Of a stretch of DNA of 64,000 nucleotides, positions 39,925 through 48,414 are shown piece by piece (the stretch's first letter is position 1; each line of letters begins with the position of its first letter). The notes beneath the pieces are model-generated. The model did no database searches, had not been told where the DNA came from, and saw only the letters and a program-made list of their open reading frames with translations. The position numbers and the translations under genes were made by a program. The stretch covers positions 62,010 to 126,009 of the forward strand of contig NZ_PHNC01000004.1 in the NCBI RefSeq assembly GCF_003121295.1, given 5' to 3'. The stretch is from Streptomyces orinoci (GTDB taxonomy: Bacteria > Actinomycetota > Actinomycetes > Streptomycetales > Streptomycetaceae).

Positions 39925-40689
39925 TCACTCCCAGCGGAAGAACCGGGCCGCCGCGCCCAGCCCCAGTACCGCCCAGCCGGTCAGGATGCCCAGGTCGCCC
40001 CAGGGCACCCCGGCTCCGTCCCGCAGCACCGCGCGCAGCCCGTCGGAGAGCGCCGAGATGGGCAGCAGCTCCAGCACCGAGCGGGCGGCGTCCGGGAACT
40101 TCGCCAGCGGCACGATCACCCCGCCGCCGACCAGCAGCAGCAGGAAGACCAGGTTGGCGGCGGCCAGGGTGGCCTCCGCCCTGAGGGTGCCGGCCATCAG
40201 CAGGCCCAGGCCGGAGAAAGCGGCGGTGCCCAGGATGATCAGCAGCACCACGGCCAGGGGGTTGCCATGTGGGGACCAGCCGAGCGCGAAGGCGATCACC
40301 GTCAGCAGCACGATCTGGAGCACCTCGGTGACCAGCACCGAGCAGGTCTTGGCGGTCATCAGCGCCCAGCGCGGCAGCGGGGAGGCGCCCAGCCGCTTGA
40401 GCACGCCATAGCGCCGCTCGAAGCCGGTGGCGATGGCCTGTCCGGTGAAGGCGGTGGACAGCACGGCCAGCGCCAGGACGCCGGGGGCCAGGAAGTCCAC
40501 CGCCTTGCCCTTGCCGGTGTCCACGATGTCCACGCTGCTGAACAGGGTCAGCAGCAGGGTGGGGATCACCACGGTGAGCAGCAGCTGCTCGCCGTTGCGC
40601 AGCAGCATCCTGGTCTCCAGGGCGGCCTGCGCCCGGATCATCCGCGCCACCGGCGCGGCCCCCGGCCTGGGGGCGAAGGCGGCGCTCAT
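39925..40689 (-). CDS. ABC-2-type transporter permease
   Basis: A 254-residue membrane protein with about six hydrophobic helices, the ABC2 export permease layout: 'LLLTVVIPTLLLTLFSSV', 'LAPGVLALAVLSTAFTGQAI', 'GFERRYGVLKRLGASPLPRW' (the conserved coupling-loop region), then 'VLQIVLLTVIAFALGW', 'IILGTAAFSGLGLLMAGTL', 'LVFLLLLVGGGVIVPL' and a final helix. ATG 40689 overlaps the stop of the ATPase gene by 4 bp. The pair is likely a small exporter between haem A and SUF genes. The substrate is unknown; a DrrB-like drug exporter is the closest general type. Confidence 0.9.
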   Translation of the reverse strand: MSAAFAPRPGAAPVARMIRAQAALETRMLLRNGEQLLLTVVIPTLLLTLFSSVDIVDTGKGKAVDFLAPGVLALAVLSTAFTGQAIATGFERRYGVLKRLGASPLPRWALMTAKTCSVLVTEVLQIVLLTVIAFALGWSPHGNPLAVVLLIILGTAAFSGLGLLMAGTLRAEATLAAANLVFLLLLVGGGVIVPLAKFPDAARSVLELLPISALSDGLRAVLRDGAGVPWGDLGILTGWAVLGLGAAARFFRWE

Positions 40690-41624
40690 GAGCGCAGCTC
40701 CCTACCTGTGAGTTCCAGAAAAACGTCCTCCAGCGTGTGCCGCTCGACCACTATCCGGTCCGGCATCACCCCGTGCTGGGCGCACCAGGTGGTGACGGTG
40801 GCCAGCAGCTGGGGGCCCACCGCGCCGCTGACCCGGTAGCTGCCCGGGGTCAGCTCGATCGCCGCGCAGTCCGCGGGCAGCGCCTTGACCAGGGCGGAGA
40901 CATCCAGGCCGGGACGGCCGGAGAAGCGCAGGCTGTTCTCGGCGCCGCCCCGGCACAGCTCCTCGGGGCTGCCCTGGGCTATCACCTTGCCGCCGTCCAC
41001 GATGGCGACGTCATCCGCGAGCTGCTCGGCCTCCTCCATGTGGTGGGTGGTGAGCACCACGGTGACGCCGTCGGCGCGCAGCTCGCCCACCAGCTCCCAG
41101 GTGGCCCGGCGGGCCTGGGGGTCCAGGCCGGCGGTCGGCTCGTCCAGGAAGACCAGTTCGGGGCGGCCCACCACGGCCATGGCCAGCGACAGCCGCTGCT
41201 GCTGGCCGCCGGAGAGCCGCCGGTAGGCGGTGCGTCCGCAGCCGCCCAGCCCCAGCCGCTCGATCAGCTGGTCCACATCCAGCGGGTGGGCGTGCAGCGC
41301 GGCCATGTGCCGCAGCATCTCCTCGGCGCGGGCGCCGGGGTAGACGCCGCCGCTCTGCAGCATCACACCCACCCGGGGGCGCAGCGCCATGGCGTCGGCC
41401 ACCGGGTCCAGACCGAGCACGCGGACCGTGCCCGCGTCCGGTCGGCGGTAGCCCTCGCAGGTTTCGATGGTGGTGGTCTTGCCCGCCCCATTGGGGCCGA
41501 GCACGGCGGTGAGGGTGCCGGTGGCGACGGACAGGTCGAGCCCGTCCACCGCCGTCTTGTTTCCATACCGCTTGACGAGGCCGTGGACCTCGACCGCGGG
41601 GGCCCCGGAAAAGGCGCTGCACAT
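40686..41624 (-). CDS. ABC transporter ATP-binding protein
   Basis: A 312-residue ATPase of the DrrA/CcmA type. Walker A 'AVLGPNGAGKTTTIETCEGY' (about residue 45), Q-loop 'VGVMLQSGGVYPGARA', signature 'YRRLSGGQQQRLSLAMAV', Walker B 'ELVFLDEPTAGLDPQARR', and H-loop 'VVLTTHHMEEAEQLADDV'. A C-terminal ~80-residue region typical of ABC-2 exporters ends 'RIVVERHTLEDVFLELTGRE'. ATG 41624 is the only sensible start. It is coupled to the permease (ATGA overlap). It is divergent from sufR over 137 bp; the DtxR-like box in that gap could act on both. Confidence 0.93.
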   Translation of the reverse strand: MCSAFSGAPAVEVHGLVKRYGNKTAVDGLDLSVATGTLTAVLGPNGAGKTTTIETCEGYRRPDAGTVRVLGLDPVADAMALRPRVGVMLQSGGVYPGARAEEMLRHMAALHAHPLDVDQLIERLGLGGCGRTAYRRLSGGQQQRLSLAMAVVGRPELVFLDEPTAGLDPQARRATWELVGELRADGVTVVLTTHHMEEAEQLADDVAIVDGGKVIAQGSPEELCRGGAENSLRFSGRPGLDVSALVKALPADCAAIELTPGSYRVSGAVGPQLLATVTTWCAQHGVMPDRIVVERHTLEDVFLELTGRELRS

Positions 41625-41675
41625 GCGGGGAAGTCTACGAAGCCGCGAGCGCCGGCGGCCCCGCCGGGGGTGTGG

Positions 41676-41695
41676 CTTAGGTGACCCTAAGTGAT
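41676..41695. promoter_or_regulatory. DtxR/IdeR-like iron box candidate upstream of the suf operon
   Basis: CTTAGG-TGAC-CCTAAG (41676-41691) is a perfect 6-bp inverted repeat within TTAGGTGACCCTAAGTGA. It agrees with the 19-bp iron-box consensus of the DtxR/IdeR family at roughly 13 positions. It sits 70 bp before the sufR start and 50 bp before the divergent ABC gene. If real, it adds iron control to the SufR control. Confidence 0.45.
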
Positions 41696-41725
41696 CGATG
41701 CCACCACCCTCCGGCGCAACGAGGC

Positions 41726-41762
41726 TTGTCGGCCCTCAGCCAATTACGCAACAATGGCGTTG
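41726..41762 (+). promoter_or_regulatory. suf promoter with overlapping SufR operator
   Basis: TTGTCG (41726-41731), 18-bp spacer, AACAAT (41750-41755) form a promoter whose transcript would begin at or next to the GTG at 41762, i.e. leaderless. The sequence CAAC-AATGGC-GTTG (41749-41762) is an exact CAAC-N6-GTTG palindrome, the operator pattern reported for SufR. It covers the -10 and the first base of the start codon, so bound SufR should block RNA polymerase. Confidence 0.85.
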
Positions 41763-42535
41763 TGAAATACACGGGCAAGGCTCCGGAGAGCCCCCCGGCC
41801 CAGGCGGCCGACGGGGCGCGTACGCCCCTGCCCGATGAGCAGCGCGGCACCCGCAACCGGGTGGCCCGCTCCATCCTCGACCACGGCCCCTCCACCGCCG
41901 CCGAGCTGGCCATGCGGCTGAATCTGACCCAGGCCGCGGTCCGCCGCCACCTGGACACCCTGGTTGCCGAGGGCGTGGTGGAGCCCCGGGAGAAGCGGGT
42001 CTACGGGGCCCGTACCCGCGGCCGCCCCGCCAAGGTCTTCGCGCTCACCGACTGCGGCCGGGACGCCTTCGACCAGGCCTATGACCAGCTGGCCGGGGAC
42101 GCCCTGCGCTGGATCGCCGAGAGCGCCGGCGGCGGCGAGGCCGGCGAGGCCGCCATCGCCGCCTTCGCCCGGGCCCGGATGACCGCCCAGGCCGAGGGCT
42201 ACCGCGAGGCGCTGGACCGGGCCGCGCCCGAGGAGCGGGCGCACGCCCTGGCCAGGGCATTGACCGCGGACGGGTACGCTGCTACGGCGCGCAGCGCACC
42301 GGTCGGCGAACAGCTCTGCCAGCACCACTGCCCGGTCGCCCATGTCGCCGAGCAGTTCCCGCAGCTGTGCGAGGCGGAGACCGAGGTCTTCTCCCGCCTG
42401 CTCGGGACCCATGTGCAGCGTCTGGCCACCATCGCCCATGGCGACGGGGTGTGCACGACGTTCATTCCGCGCAGCGGAACACCCAAGACCACCACTACCG
42501 CATCCACCAGCACGGCCGGGAGGAACCCCGCATGA
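41762..42535 (+). CDS. sufR: Fe-S-sensing repressor SufR
   Basis: A 257-residue DeoR/ArsR-like winged-helix regulator of the SUF system. The HTH is '[20 protein letters not shown]' plus '[18 protein letters not shown]' (about residues 40-80) with the wing '[16 protein letters not shown]'. The C-terminal part has the cluster-binding cysteines in 'CQHHC' (Cys-X3-Cys) followed by X12 and Cys ('QFPQLCEAE'), plus a fourth Cys in 'DGVCTTFIP'. The holo-form represses; loss of the [4Fe-4S] cluster relieves repression. GTG 41762 is chosen because the promoter and operator run right up to it. The stop overlaps the sufB ATG (ATGA). Confidence 0.95.
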   Translation: MKYTGKAPESPPAQAADGARTPLPDEQRGTRNRVARSILDHGPSTAAELAMRLNLTQAAVRRHLDTLVAEGVVEPREKRVYGARTRGRPAKVFALTDCGRDAFDQAYDQLAGDALRWIAESAGGGEAGEAAIAAFARARMTAQAEGYREALDRAAPEERAHALARALTADGYAATARSAPVGEQLCQHHCPVAHVAEQFPQLCEAETEVFSRLLGTHVQRLATIAHGDGVCTTFIPRSGTPKTTTTASTSTAGRNPA

Positions 42536-43953
42536 CTCTCCCCACGGAGACTGCCCACCCTGAGCTCGAGGGCCTGGGCACGTACGAATACGGCTGGGCC
42601 GACCCCGACGCGGCCGGTGCCGCGGCCAAGCGCGGCCTCTCCGAGGAGGTCGTCCGCGACATCTCGGCGAAGAAGTCCGAGCCGGAGTGGATGCTCAAGC
42701 TGCGGCTGAAGGGCCTCAAGCTCTTCGAGAAGAAGCCCATGCCGACCTGGGGCTCGGACCTGAGCGGCATCGACTTCGACAACATCAAGTACTTTGTCCG
42801 CTCCACCGAGAAGCAGGCCGCCACCTGGGAGGACCTGCCCGAGGACATCAAGAACACCTACGACAAGCTGGGCATCCCCGAGGCGGAGAAGCAGCGCCTG
42901 GTCGCCGGTGTCGCCGCCCAGTACGAGTCCGAGGTCGTCTACCACCAGATCCGCGAGGACCTGGAGCAGCAGGGCGTCATCTTCCTGGACACCGACACCG
43001 CGCTCAAGGAGCACCCGGAGCTCTTCCAGGAGTACTTCGGCACCGTCATCCCGGCCGGTGACAACAAGTTCGCCTCGCTGAACACCGCCGTGTGGTCCGG
43101 TGGCTCCTTCATCTACGTCCCGCCGGGCGTCCATGTGGACATCCCGCTCCAGGCCTACTTCCGGATCAACACCGAGAACATGGGCCAGTTCGAGCGGACG
43201 CTGATCATCGTGGACGAGAACGCCTATGTGCACTACGTAGAGGGCTGCACCGCGCCCATCTACTCCTCGGACTCGCTGCACAGCGCGGTCGTGGAGATCA
43301 TCGTCAAGAAGGGCGGCCGCTGCCGCTACACGACCATCCAGAACTGGTCGAACAACGTCTACAACCTGGTCACCAAGCGTGCCGTCGCCTACGAGGGCGC
43401 CACCATGGAGTGGATCGACGGCAACATCGGTTCCAAGGTGACCATGAAGTACCCGGCCGTCTACCTGATGGGCGAGCACGCCAAGGGCGAGACCCTCTCC
43501 ATCGCCTTCTCCGGCGAGGGCCAGCACCAGGACGCCGGCGCCAAGATGGTGCACATGGCGCCCAACACCTCCTCCAACATCGTCTCCAAGTCGGTGGCCC
43601 GGGGCGGCGGCCGCACCTCCTACCGCGGTCTGATCGAGATCGGCGAGGGCGCCCACGGCTCCAAGTCCAATGTGCTCTGTGACGCGCTGCTGGTGGACAC
43701 CATCTCCCGCTCGGACACCTACCCCTATGTGGACGTCCGCGAGGACGACGTCTCCATGGGCCATGAGGCGACCGTCTCCAAGGTCAGCGACGACCAGCTC
43801 TTCTACCTGATGAGCCGCGGCCTGTCCGAGGACGAGGCGATGGCCATGATCGTGCGTGGCTTTGTGGAGCCGATCGCCCGTGAGCTGCCCATGGAGTACG
43901 CCCTGGAGCTCAACCGGCTGATCGAGCTGCAGATGGAAGGCGCGGTCGGCTGA
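42532..43953 (+). CDS. sufB: Fe-S cluster assembly scaffold SufB
   Basis: 473 residues, the scaffold subunit of the SufBC2D complex. Family blocks include '[19 protein letters not shown]', '[20 protein letters not shown]', '[20 protein letters not shown]', '[20 protein letters not shown]' and '[20 protein letters not shown]', with the conserved C-terminal '[20 protein letters not shown]' (Cys for cluster or sulfur binding, about residue 385). The beta-helix core is followed by '[19 protein letters not shown]'. ATG 42532 follows GGGAGGA and overlaps the sufR stop by 4 bp. Confidence 0.98.
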   Translation: MTLPTETAHPELEGLGTYEYGWADPDAAGAAAKRGLSEEVVRDISAKKSEPEWMLKLRLKGLKLFEKKPMPTWGSDLSGIDFDNIKYFVRSTEKQAATWEDLPEDIKNTYDKLGIPEAEKQRLVAGVAAQYESEVVYHQIREDLEQQGVIFLDTDTALKEHPELFQEYFGTVIPAGDNKFASLNTAVWSGGSFIYVPPGVHVDIPLQAYFRINTENMGQFERTLIIVDENAYVHYVEGCTAPIYSSDSLHSAVVEIIVKKGGRCRYTTIQNWSNNVYNLVTKRAVAYEGATMEWIDGNIGSKVTMKYPAVYLMGEHAKGETLSIAFSGEGQHQDAGAKMVHMAPNTSSNIVSKSVARGGGRTSYRGLIEIGEGAHGSKSNVLCDALLVDTISRSDTYPYVDVREDDVSMGHEATVSKVSDDQLFYLMSRGLSEDEAMAMIVRGFVEPIARELPMEYALELNRLIELQMEGAVG

Positions 43954-44015
43954 CGCCGCCCCCCTCCCACCCCGCAGCGAACCCTTTGTGACAGGAAGAG
44001 AGCACAACGACAGCC

Positions 44016-45197
44016 ATGGCTGACAACACCCCCGCCGGCAGCACGACCGACGGCGCCATCCAGGTGGGCGGCCCCCGGCAGCCCATCGACGCGCGGGTCT
44101 CCGCGCCCGCCTCGTACGACGTGGCGGACTTCCCCGTGCCGCACGGCCGCGAGGAGGAGTGGCGGTTCACCCCGCTGGCGCGCCTGCGCGGGCTGCACGA
44201 CGGCACCGCGGTCGCCGACGGGGCCGGCATCAAGGTCGAGGTGAGCGTCCCCGAGGGCGTCACCGTCGAGACCGTCGGCCGCGACGACGCCCGGCTCGGC
44301 AAGGCGGGCAAGCCGGTGGACCGGGTCGCCGCCCAGGCGTACACCTCCTTCGAGAAGGCCTCCGTGGTCTCCGTCCCCAAGGAGACGGTGCTCACCGAGC
44401 CCATCCGCATCTCGGTGCGCGGCGAGGGCGGGGTCGCCTTCGGCCACCAGGTGGTGGAGGTCGGCGCCTTCGCCGAGGCGGTGGTGGTCCTGGACCACAC
44501 CGGCGACGCCACCCTGGCCGCCAATGTGGAGTACCTGATCGGCGACGGTGCCAAGCTCACCGTGGTCTCCGTCCAGGACTGGGACCGCACCGCCGTGCAC
44601 GCCGCCCAGCACACCGCCCTGGTCGGCCGGGACGCCTCCTTCAAGTCCGTGATCGTCACCTTCGGCGGCGACCTGGTCCGTCTGCACCCGCGGGTGGTCT
44701 ATGGCGCCCCCGGCGGCGAGGCCGAGCTCTACGGTCTGTACTTCACCGACAACGGCCAGCACCAGGAGCACCGTCTCTTCGTCGATCACGACACCCCGCA
44801 CTGCCGCAGCAATGTCGCCTACAAGGGCGCGCTGCAGGGCCAGGACGCGCATGCAGTGTGGATCGGCGACGTCCTGATCCGCGCCGCCGCCGAGGGCACC
44901 GACACCTATGAGCTCAACCGCAACCTCGTCCTCACCGACGGCGCGCGGGTGGACTCGGTCCCCAACCTGGAGATCGAGACCGGTGAGATCGTCGGCGCCG
45001 GCCACGCCTCCGCCACCGGCCGCTTCGACGACGAGCAGCTGTTCTACCTGATGGCCCGCGGCATCCCGGCCGACGAGGCCCGCCGCCTGGTGGTCCGCGG
45101 CTTCTTCGCCGAGCTGGTCCAGCAGATCGGCATCCCCGAGCTGGAGGAGCGCCTGATCGCCAAGATCGAGGCCGAGCTGGAGGCGTCCGTCGCATGA
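44016..45197 (+). CDS. sufD: Fe-S cluster assembly protein SufD
   Basis: 393 residues, the SufB paralogue in SufBC2D, needed for iron entry. Family blocks: 'DVADFPVPHGREEEWRFTPL' at the N-terminus, 'GLYFTDNGQHQEHRLFVDHD' with conserved His residues, 'CRSNVAYKGALQGQDAHAVW', and the C-terminal 'GIPADEARRLVVRGFFAELV'. ATG 44016 has AGGAAGAG upstream. It starts 62 bp after sufB, the largest gap in the operon, and overlaps the Rieske gene by 4 bp at its end. Confidence 0.97.
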   Translation: MADNTPAGSTTDGAIQVGGPRQPIDARVSAPASYDVADFPVPHGREEEWRFTPLARLRGLHDGTAVADGAGIKVEVSVPEGVTVETVGRDDARLGKAGKPVDRVAAQAYTSFEKASVVSVPKETVLTEPIRISVRGEGGVAFGHQVVEVGAFAEAVVVLDHTGDATLAANVEYLIGDGAKLTVVSVQDWDRTAVHAAQHTALVGRDASFKSVIVTFGGDLVRLHPRVVYGAPGGEAELYGLYFTDNGQHQEHRLFVDHDTPHCRSNVAYKGALQGQDAHAVWIGDVLIRAAAEGTDTYELNRNLVLTDGARVDSVPNLEIETGEIVGAGHASATGRFDDEQLFYLMARGIPADEARRLVVRGFFAELVQQIGIPELEERLIAKIEAELEASVA

Positions 45198-45511
45198 GCT
45201 ATGTACGAGTGGCCGCGCTGAGCGAGCTGGCGGAGGACACCCCGAAGCGGGTCGAGATCGAGGGCACCCCGGTCTCGATAGTCCGCACCGAGGGCGAGGT
45301 CTTCGCGATCCACGACATCTGCTCGCACGCCAATGTCTCGCTCTCCGAGGGCGAGGTGGAGGACTGCGCCATCGAGTGCTGGCTGCACGGCTCCACCTTC
45401 GACCTGCGCACCGGAAAGCCCTCCGGCCTGCCCGCCACGCGCCCCGTCCCCGTTTACCCCGTCAAGATCGAAGGGGACGACGTGCTCGTCTCCCTCACCC
45501 AGGAGTCCTGA
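45194..45511 (+). CDS. Rieske-type ferredoxin encoded in the suf operon
   Basis: 105 residues, a soluble bacterial Rieske ferredoxin ('non-haem iron oxygenase ferredoxin subunit' type). Cluster ligands are Cys-X-His in 'DICSHANVSLSEG' and Cys-X2-His in 'IECWLHGSTFDL'. No disulfide cysteines like those of the Rieske oxidases of the respiratory chain are present. ATG 45194 overlaps the sufD stop by 4 bp. It may carry electrons or serve as a cluster carrier or acceptor for the SUF machine; this place between sufD and sufC is a standard actinobacterial arrangement. Confidence 0.93.
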   Translation: MSYVRVAALSELAEDTPKRVEIEGTPVSIVRTEGEVFAIHDICSHANVSLSEGEVEDCAIECWLHGSTFDLRTGKPSGLPATRPVPVYPVKIEGDDVLVSLTQES

Positions 45512-45518
45512 GTTCCCC

Positions 45519-46286
45519 ATGGCAACGCTTGAGATCCACGACCTGCACGTCTCCGTCGAAGCCGAGAACGGCCCCCGGGAGATCCTGCGCGGCGTCGACC
45601 TGACCGTGAAGCAGGGCGAGACCCACGCCATCATGGGCCCCAACGGCTCCGGCAAGTCCACCCTGGCCTACTCGCTGGCCGGCCACCCCAAGTACACGAT
45701 CACCGGCGGCACCGTCACCCTGGACGGGGAGAACGTCCTGGAGATGTCGGTGGACGAGCGCGCCCGCGCCGGCGTCTTCCTGGCCATGCAGTACCCGGTG
45801 GAGGTCCCCGGCGTCTCGGTCTCCAACTTCCTGCGCACCTCCGCCACCGCCGTCCGCGGCGAGGCCCCCAAGCTGCGCACCTGGGTCAAGGAGGTCAAGG
45901 AGGCCATGGAGCGCCTCCAGATGGACCCCGCCTTCGCCGAGCGCAATGTCAACGAGGGCTTCTCCGGCGGTGAGAAGAAGCGCCACGAGATCCTCCAGCT
46001 GGAGCTGCTCAAGCCGAAGATCGCGATCCTGGACGAGACCGACTCCGGCCTGGACGTGGACGCGCTGCGGATCGTCTCCGAGGGCGTCAACCGGGTCCGT
46101 GAGACCGGCGAGGTCGGCACCCTGCTGATCACCCACTACACGCGCATCCTGCGCTACATCAAGCCCGACTTTGTGCATGTCTTCGCCAATGGCCGCATCG
46201 CCGAGTCCGGCGGCGCCGAGCTCGCCGACAAGCTGGAGGAAGAGGGCTACGAGGCGTACGTGACGAAGGGCGGCGTAACGGCGTGA
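45519..46286 (+). CDS. sufC: Fe-S cluster assembly ATPase SufC
   Basis: 255 residues, the ABC-type ATPase of SufBC2D. Walker A 'AIMGPNGSGKSTLAYSLAGH' (about residue 38), signature 'GFSGGEKKRHEILQLELL', Walker B 'KIAILDETDSGLDVDALRIV', H-loop 'LLITHYTRILRYIKPDFVHV'. The 'ETDSGLD' form instead of 'DEPTSGLD' is specific for SufC. ATG 45519 with AGGAG upstream. Its stop overlaps the sufS GTG by 4 bp. Confidence 0.98.
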   Translation: MATLEIHDLHVSVEAENGPREILRGVDLTVKQGETHAIMGPNGSGKSTLAYSLAGHPKYTITGGTVTLDGENVLEMSVDERARAGVFLAMQYPVEVPGVSVSNFLRTSATAVRGEAPKLRTWVKEVKEAMERLQMDPAFAERNVNEGFSGGEKKRHEILQLELLKPKIAILDETDSGLDVDALRIVSEGVNRVRETGEVGTLLITHYTRILRYIKPDFVHVFANGRIAESGGAELADKLEEEGYEAYVTKGGVTA

Positions 46287-47539
46287 CACACATCCCCGGC
46301 CTCCTCGACACCGACGCGATCCGCAAGGACTTCCCCATCCTGGACCGCGTGGTGCACGACGGGAAGAAGATCGTCTACCTGGACAACGCGGCCACCTCGC
46401 AGAAGCCGCGCCAGGTGCTCGAGGTGATCAACGAGTACTACGAGCGGCACAACGCCAATGTCCACCGCGGTGTGCATGTGCTCGCCGAGGAGGCCACGGC
46501 GCTGTACGAGGGCGCCCGCGACAAGGTCGCCGCCTTCATCAACGCGCCCAGCCGGGATGAGGTGATCTTCACCAAGAACGCCTCGGAATCCCTCAACCTC
46601 GTTGCCAATATGCTCGGTTGGGCCGAGGAGCCCTACCGGGTGGACCGGGACACCGAGATCGTCATCACGGAGATGGAGCACCACTCCAACATCGTTCCCT
46701 GGCAGCTGCTCTCGCAGCGCACCGGGGCGAAGCTGAAGTGGTTCGGCCTCACCGACGACGGCCGCCTGGACCTCTCCGCCATCGAAGAGGTCATCACCGA
46801 GAAGACCAAGGTCGTCTCCTTCGTTCTGGTCTCCAACATCCTGGGCACCGTCAACCCGGTCGAGGCGATCGTCCGCCGCGCCCAGCAGGTCGGCGCCCTG
46901 GTGGTGATCGACGCCTCCCAGGCCGCTCCGCATATGCCGCTGGACGTCCAGTCGCTCGGCGCCGACTTCGTTGCCTTCACCGGCCACAAGATGTGCGGCC
47001 CGGACGGCATCGGCGTGCTCTGGGGCCGCCAGGAGCTGCTGGAGGACCTGCCGCCGTTCCTCGGCGGCGGCGAGATGATCGAGACCGTCTCGATGCACTC
47101 CTCCACCTACGCCCCTGCCCCGCACAAGTTCGAGGCCGGTACGCCCCCGATCGCCCAGGCCGTCGGCCTCGGCGCCGCGGTGGACTACCTCACCTCGATC
47201 GGCATGGAGCGCATCGCCCAGCATGAGCACGCGCTCACCGAGTACGCCATCAAGCGCCTCCAGGAGGTGCCGGACCTCAAGCTGATCGGCCCCGTCACGG
47301 CCGAGGACCGCGGTGCGGCCATCTCCTTCACCCTCGGCGACATTCACCCGCACGATGTGGGCCAGGTCCTGGACGAGCAGGGCATAGCGGTCCGGGTCGG
47401 CCACCACTGTGCCCGCCCGGTCTGCCTGCGCTACGGAATTCCGGCGACCACCAGGGCGTCGTTCTATCTGTACTCCACGCCCGGCGAGGTGGACGCGCTG
47501 ATCGAGGGCCTGGAGCACGTCCGGAACTTCTTCGGCTGA
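46283..47539 (+). CDS. sufS: Cysteine desulfurase SufS
   Basis: 418 residues, a PLP-dependent group II cysteine desulfurase giving persulfide sulfur for Fe-S assembly. 'YLDNAATSQKPRQVLEVINE' at the start; His and Asp of the PLP site in 'EMEHHSNIVPWQ' and 'VVIDASQAAPHMPL'; PLP Lys in 'FVAFTGHKMCGPDGIG' (about residue 235); the active Cys in 'VGHHCARPVCLRYG' (about 373) on the short group II loop. GTG 46283 overlaps the sufC stop. Sulfur is most likely passed to SufU encoded next. Confidence 0.97.
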   Translation: MTHIPGLLDTDAIRKDFPILDRVVHDGKKIVYLDNAATSQKPRQVLEVINEYYERHNANVHRGVHVLAEEATALYEGARDKVAAFINAPSRDEVIFTKNASESLNLVANMLGWAEEPYRVDRDTEIVITEMEHHSNIVPWQLLSQRTGAKLKWFGLTDDGRLDLSAIEEVITEKTKVVSFVLVSNILGTVNPVEAIVRRAQQVGALVVIDASQAAPHMPLDVQSLGADFVAFTGHKMCGPDGIGVLWGRQELLEDLPPFLGGGEMIETVSMHSSTYAPAPHKFEAGTPPIAQAVGLGAAVDYLTSIGMERIAQHEHALTEYAIKRLQEVPDLKLIGPVTAEDRGAAISFTLGDIHPHDVGQVLDEQGIAVRVGHHCARPVCLRYGIPATTRASFYLYSTPGEVDALIEGLEHVRNFFG

Positions 47540-47551
47540 TGGGCTGCCACT

Positions 47552-48007
47552 GTGAAGCTTGACTCCATGTACCAGGACGTCATCCTGGACCACTACAAGC
47601 ACCCGCATGGCCGGGGCCTGCGGGACGGCGACGCCGAGGTACACCACACCAACCCCACCTGCGGTGACGAGATCACGCTGCGGGTGCGGCTGGACGGCGA
47701 GAGAATCGAAGACGTCTCCTACGAGGGCCAGGGCTGCTCCATCAGCCAGGCCAGCGCCTCGGTCCTCAATGAGCTGCTGGTGGGCAAGGAGGTCGCCGAG
47801 GCGCGGAAGATCCAGGAGACCTTCCTGGAACTGATGCAGTCCAAGGGCCAGATCGAGCCCGACGATGCGATGGAGGAGGTGCTGGAGGACGCGGTCGCGT
47901 TCGCCGGCGTCTCCAAGTACCCGGCCCGGGTGAAGTGCGCGCTGCTCAGCTGGATGGCGTGGAAGGACGCGACGGCGCAGGTGCTGTCGGAGAGGAAGAC
48001 CGCATGA
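47552..48007 (+). CDS. sufU: Sulfur-transfer protein SufU
   Basis: 151 residues, a Zn-containing IscU-like sulfurtransferase partner of SufS. Zn ligands: Cys and Asp in 'NPTCGDEITLRVR', Cys in 'YEGQGCSISQASASV', and Cys in 'ARVKCALLSWMAWKD'. The SufU-specific insertion is in the 'LVGKEVAEARKIQETFLELM' region. GTG 47552 starts 12 bp after sufS; the stop overlaps the next ATG by 4 bp. Confidence 0.96.
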   Translation: MKLDSMYQDVILDHYKHPHGRGLRDGDAEVHHTNPTCGDEITLRVRLDGERIEDVSYEGQGCSISQASASVLNELLVGKEVAEARKIQETFLELMQSKGQIEPDDAMEEVLEDAVAFAGVSKYPARVKCALLSWMAWKDATAQVLSERKTA

Positions 48008-48339
48008 GTGACGAGGTACAGACCACCAAGCCGGCCACCGAGGAGGAGGTCCGCGAGGCCCTGTACGACGTGGTCGACCCCGAGCTGGGCATCGATGTCG
48101 TCAACCTCGGCCTGATCTACGGCATTCACATCGACGACGCCAATATCGCCACCCTCGATATGACGCTCACCTCGGCGGCCTGCCCGCTGACCGATGTCAT
48201 CGAGGACCAGGCCAAGTCGGCCACCGAGGGCATCGTCAACGAGCTGCGGATCAACTGGGTCTGGATGCCGCCGTGGGGCCCCGACAAGATCACCGACGAG
48301 GGCCGCGAGCAGCTGCGCGCCCTGGGCTTCAACGTCTGA
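48004..48339 (+). CDS. MIP18/DUF59-family Fe-S assembly factor (SufT-like)
   Basis: 111 residues. The DUF59 fold signature 'ALYDVVDPELGIDVVNLGLI' is followed by 'MTLTSAACPLTDVIEDQAKS' with the conserved Cys, and 'VNELRINWVWMPPWGPDKIT'. Such proteins act late in Fe-S assembly as carriers or maturation factors. ATG 48004 overlaps the sufU stop. It ends the suf operon; a strong terminator follows 17 bp later. Confidence 0.93.
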   Translation: MSDEVQTTKPATEEEVREALYDVVDPELGIDVVNLGLIYGIHIDDANIATLDMTLTSAACPLTDVIEDQAKSATEGIVNELRINWVWMPPWGPDKITDEGREQLRALGFNV

Positions 48340-48356
48340 GCCCGCCCCGTCCGTTG

Positions 48357-48396
48357 GACGCCGCCGTACCCAACCGGGTACGGCGGCGTCTTTGTT
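48357..48396 (+). terminator. Terminator of the suf operon
   Basis: A perfect 15-bp stem (48357-48371 with 48376-48390), 4-nt loop AACC, then TTTGTT. It is 18 bp after the last suf stop. Confidence 0.92.
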
Positions 48397-48414
48397 AACG
48401 TCTCTTTTCCGGCG

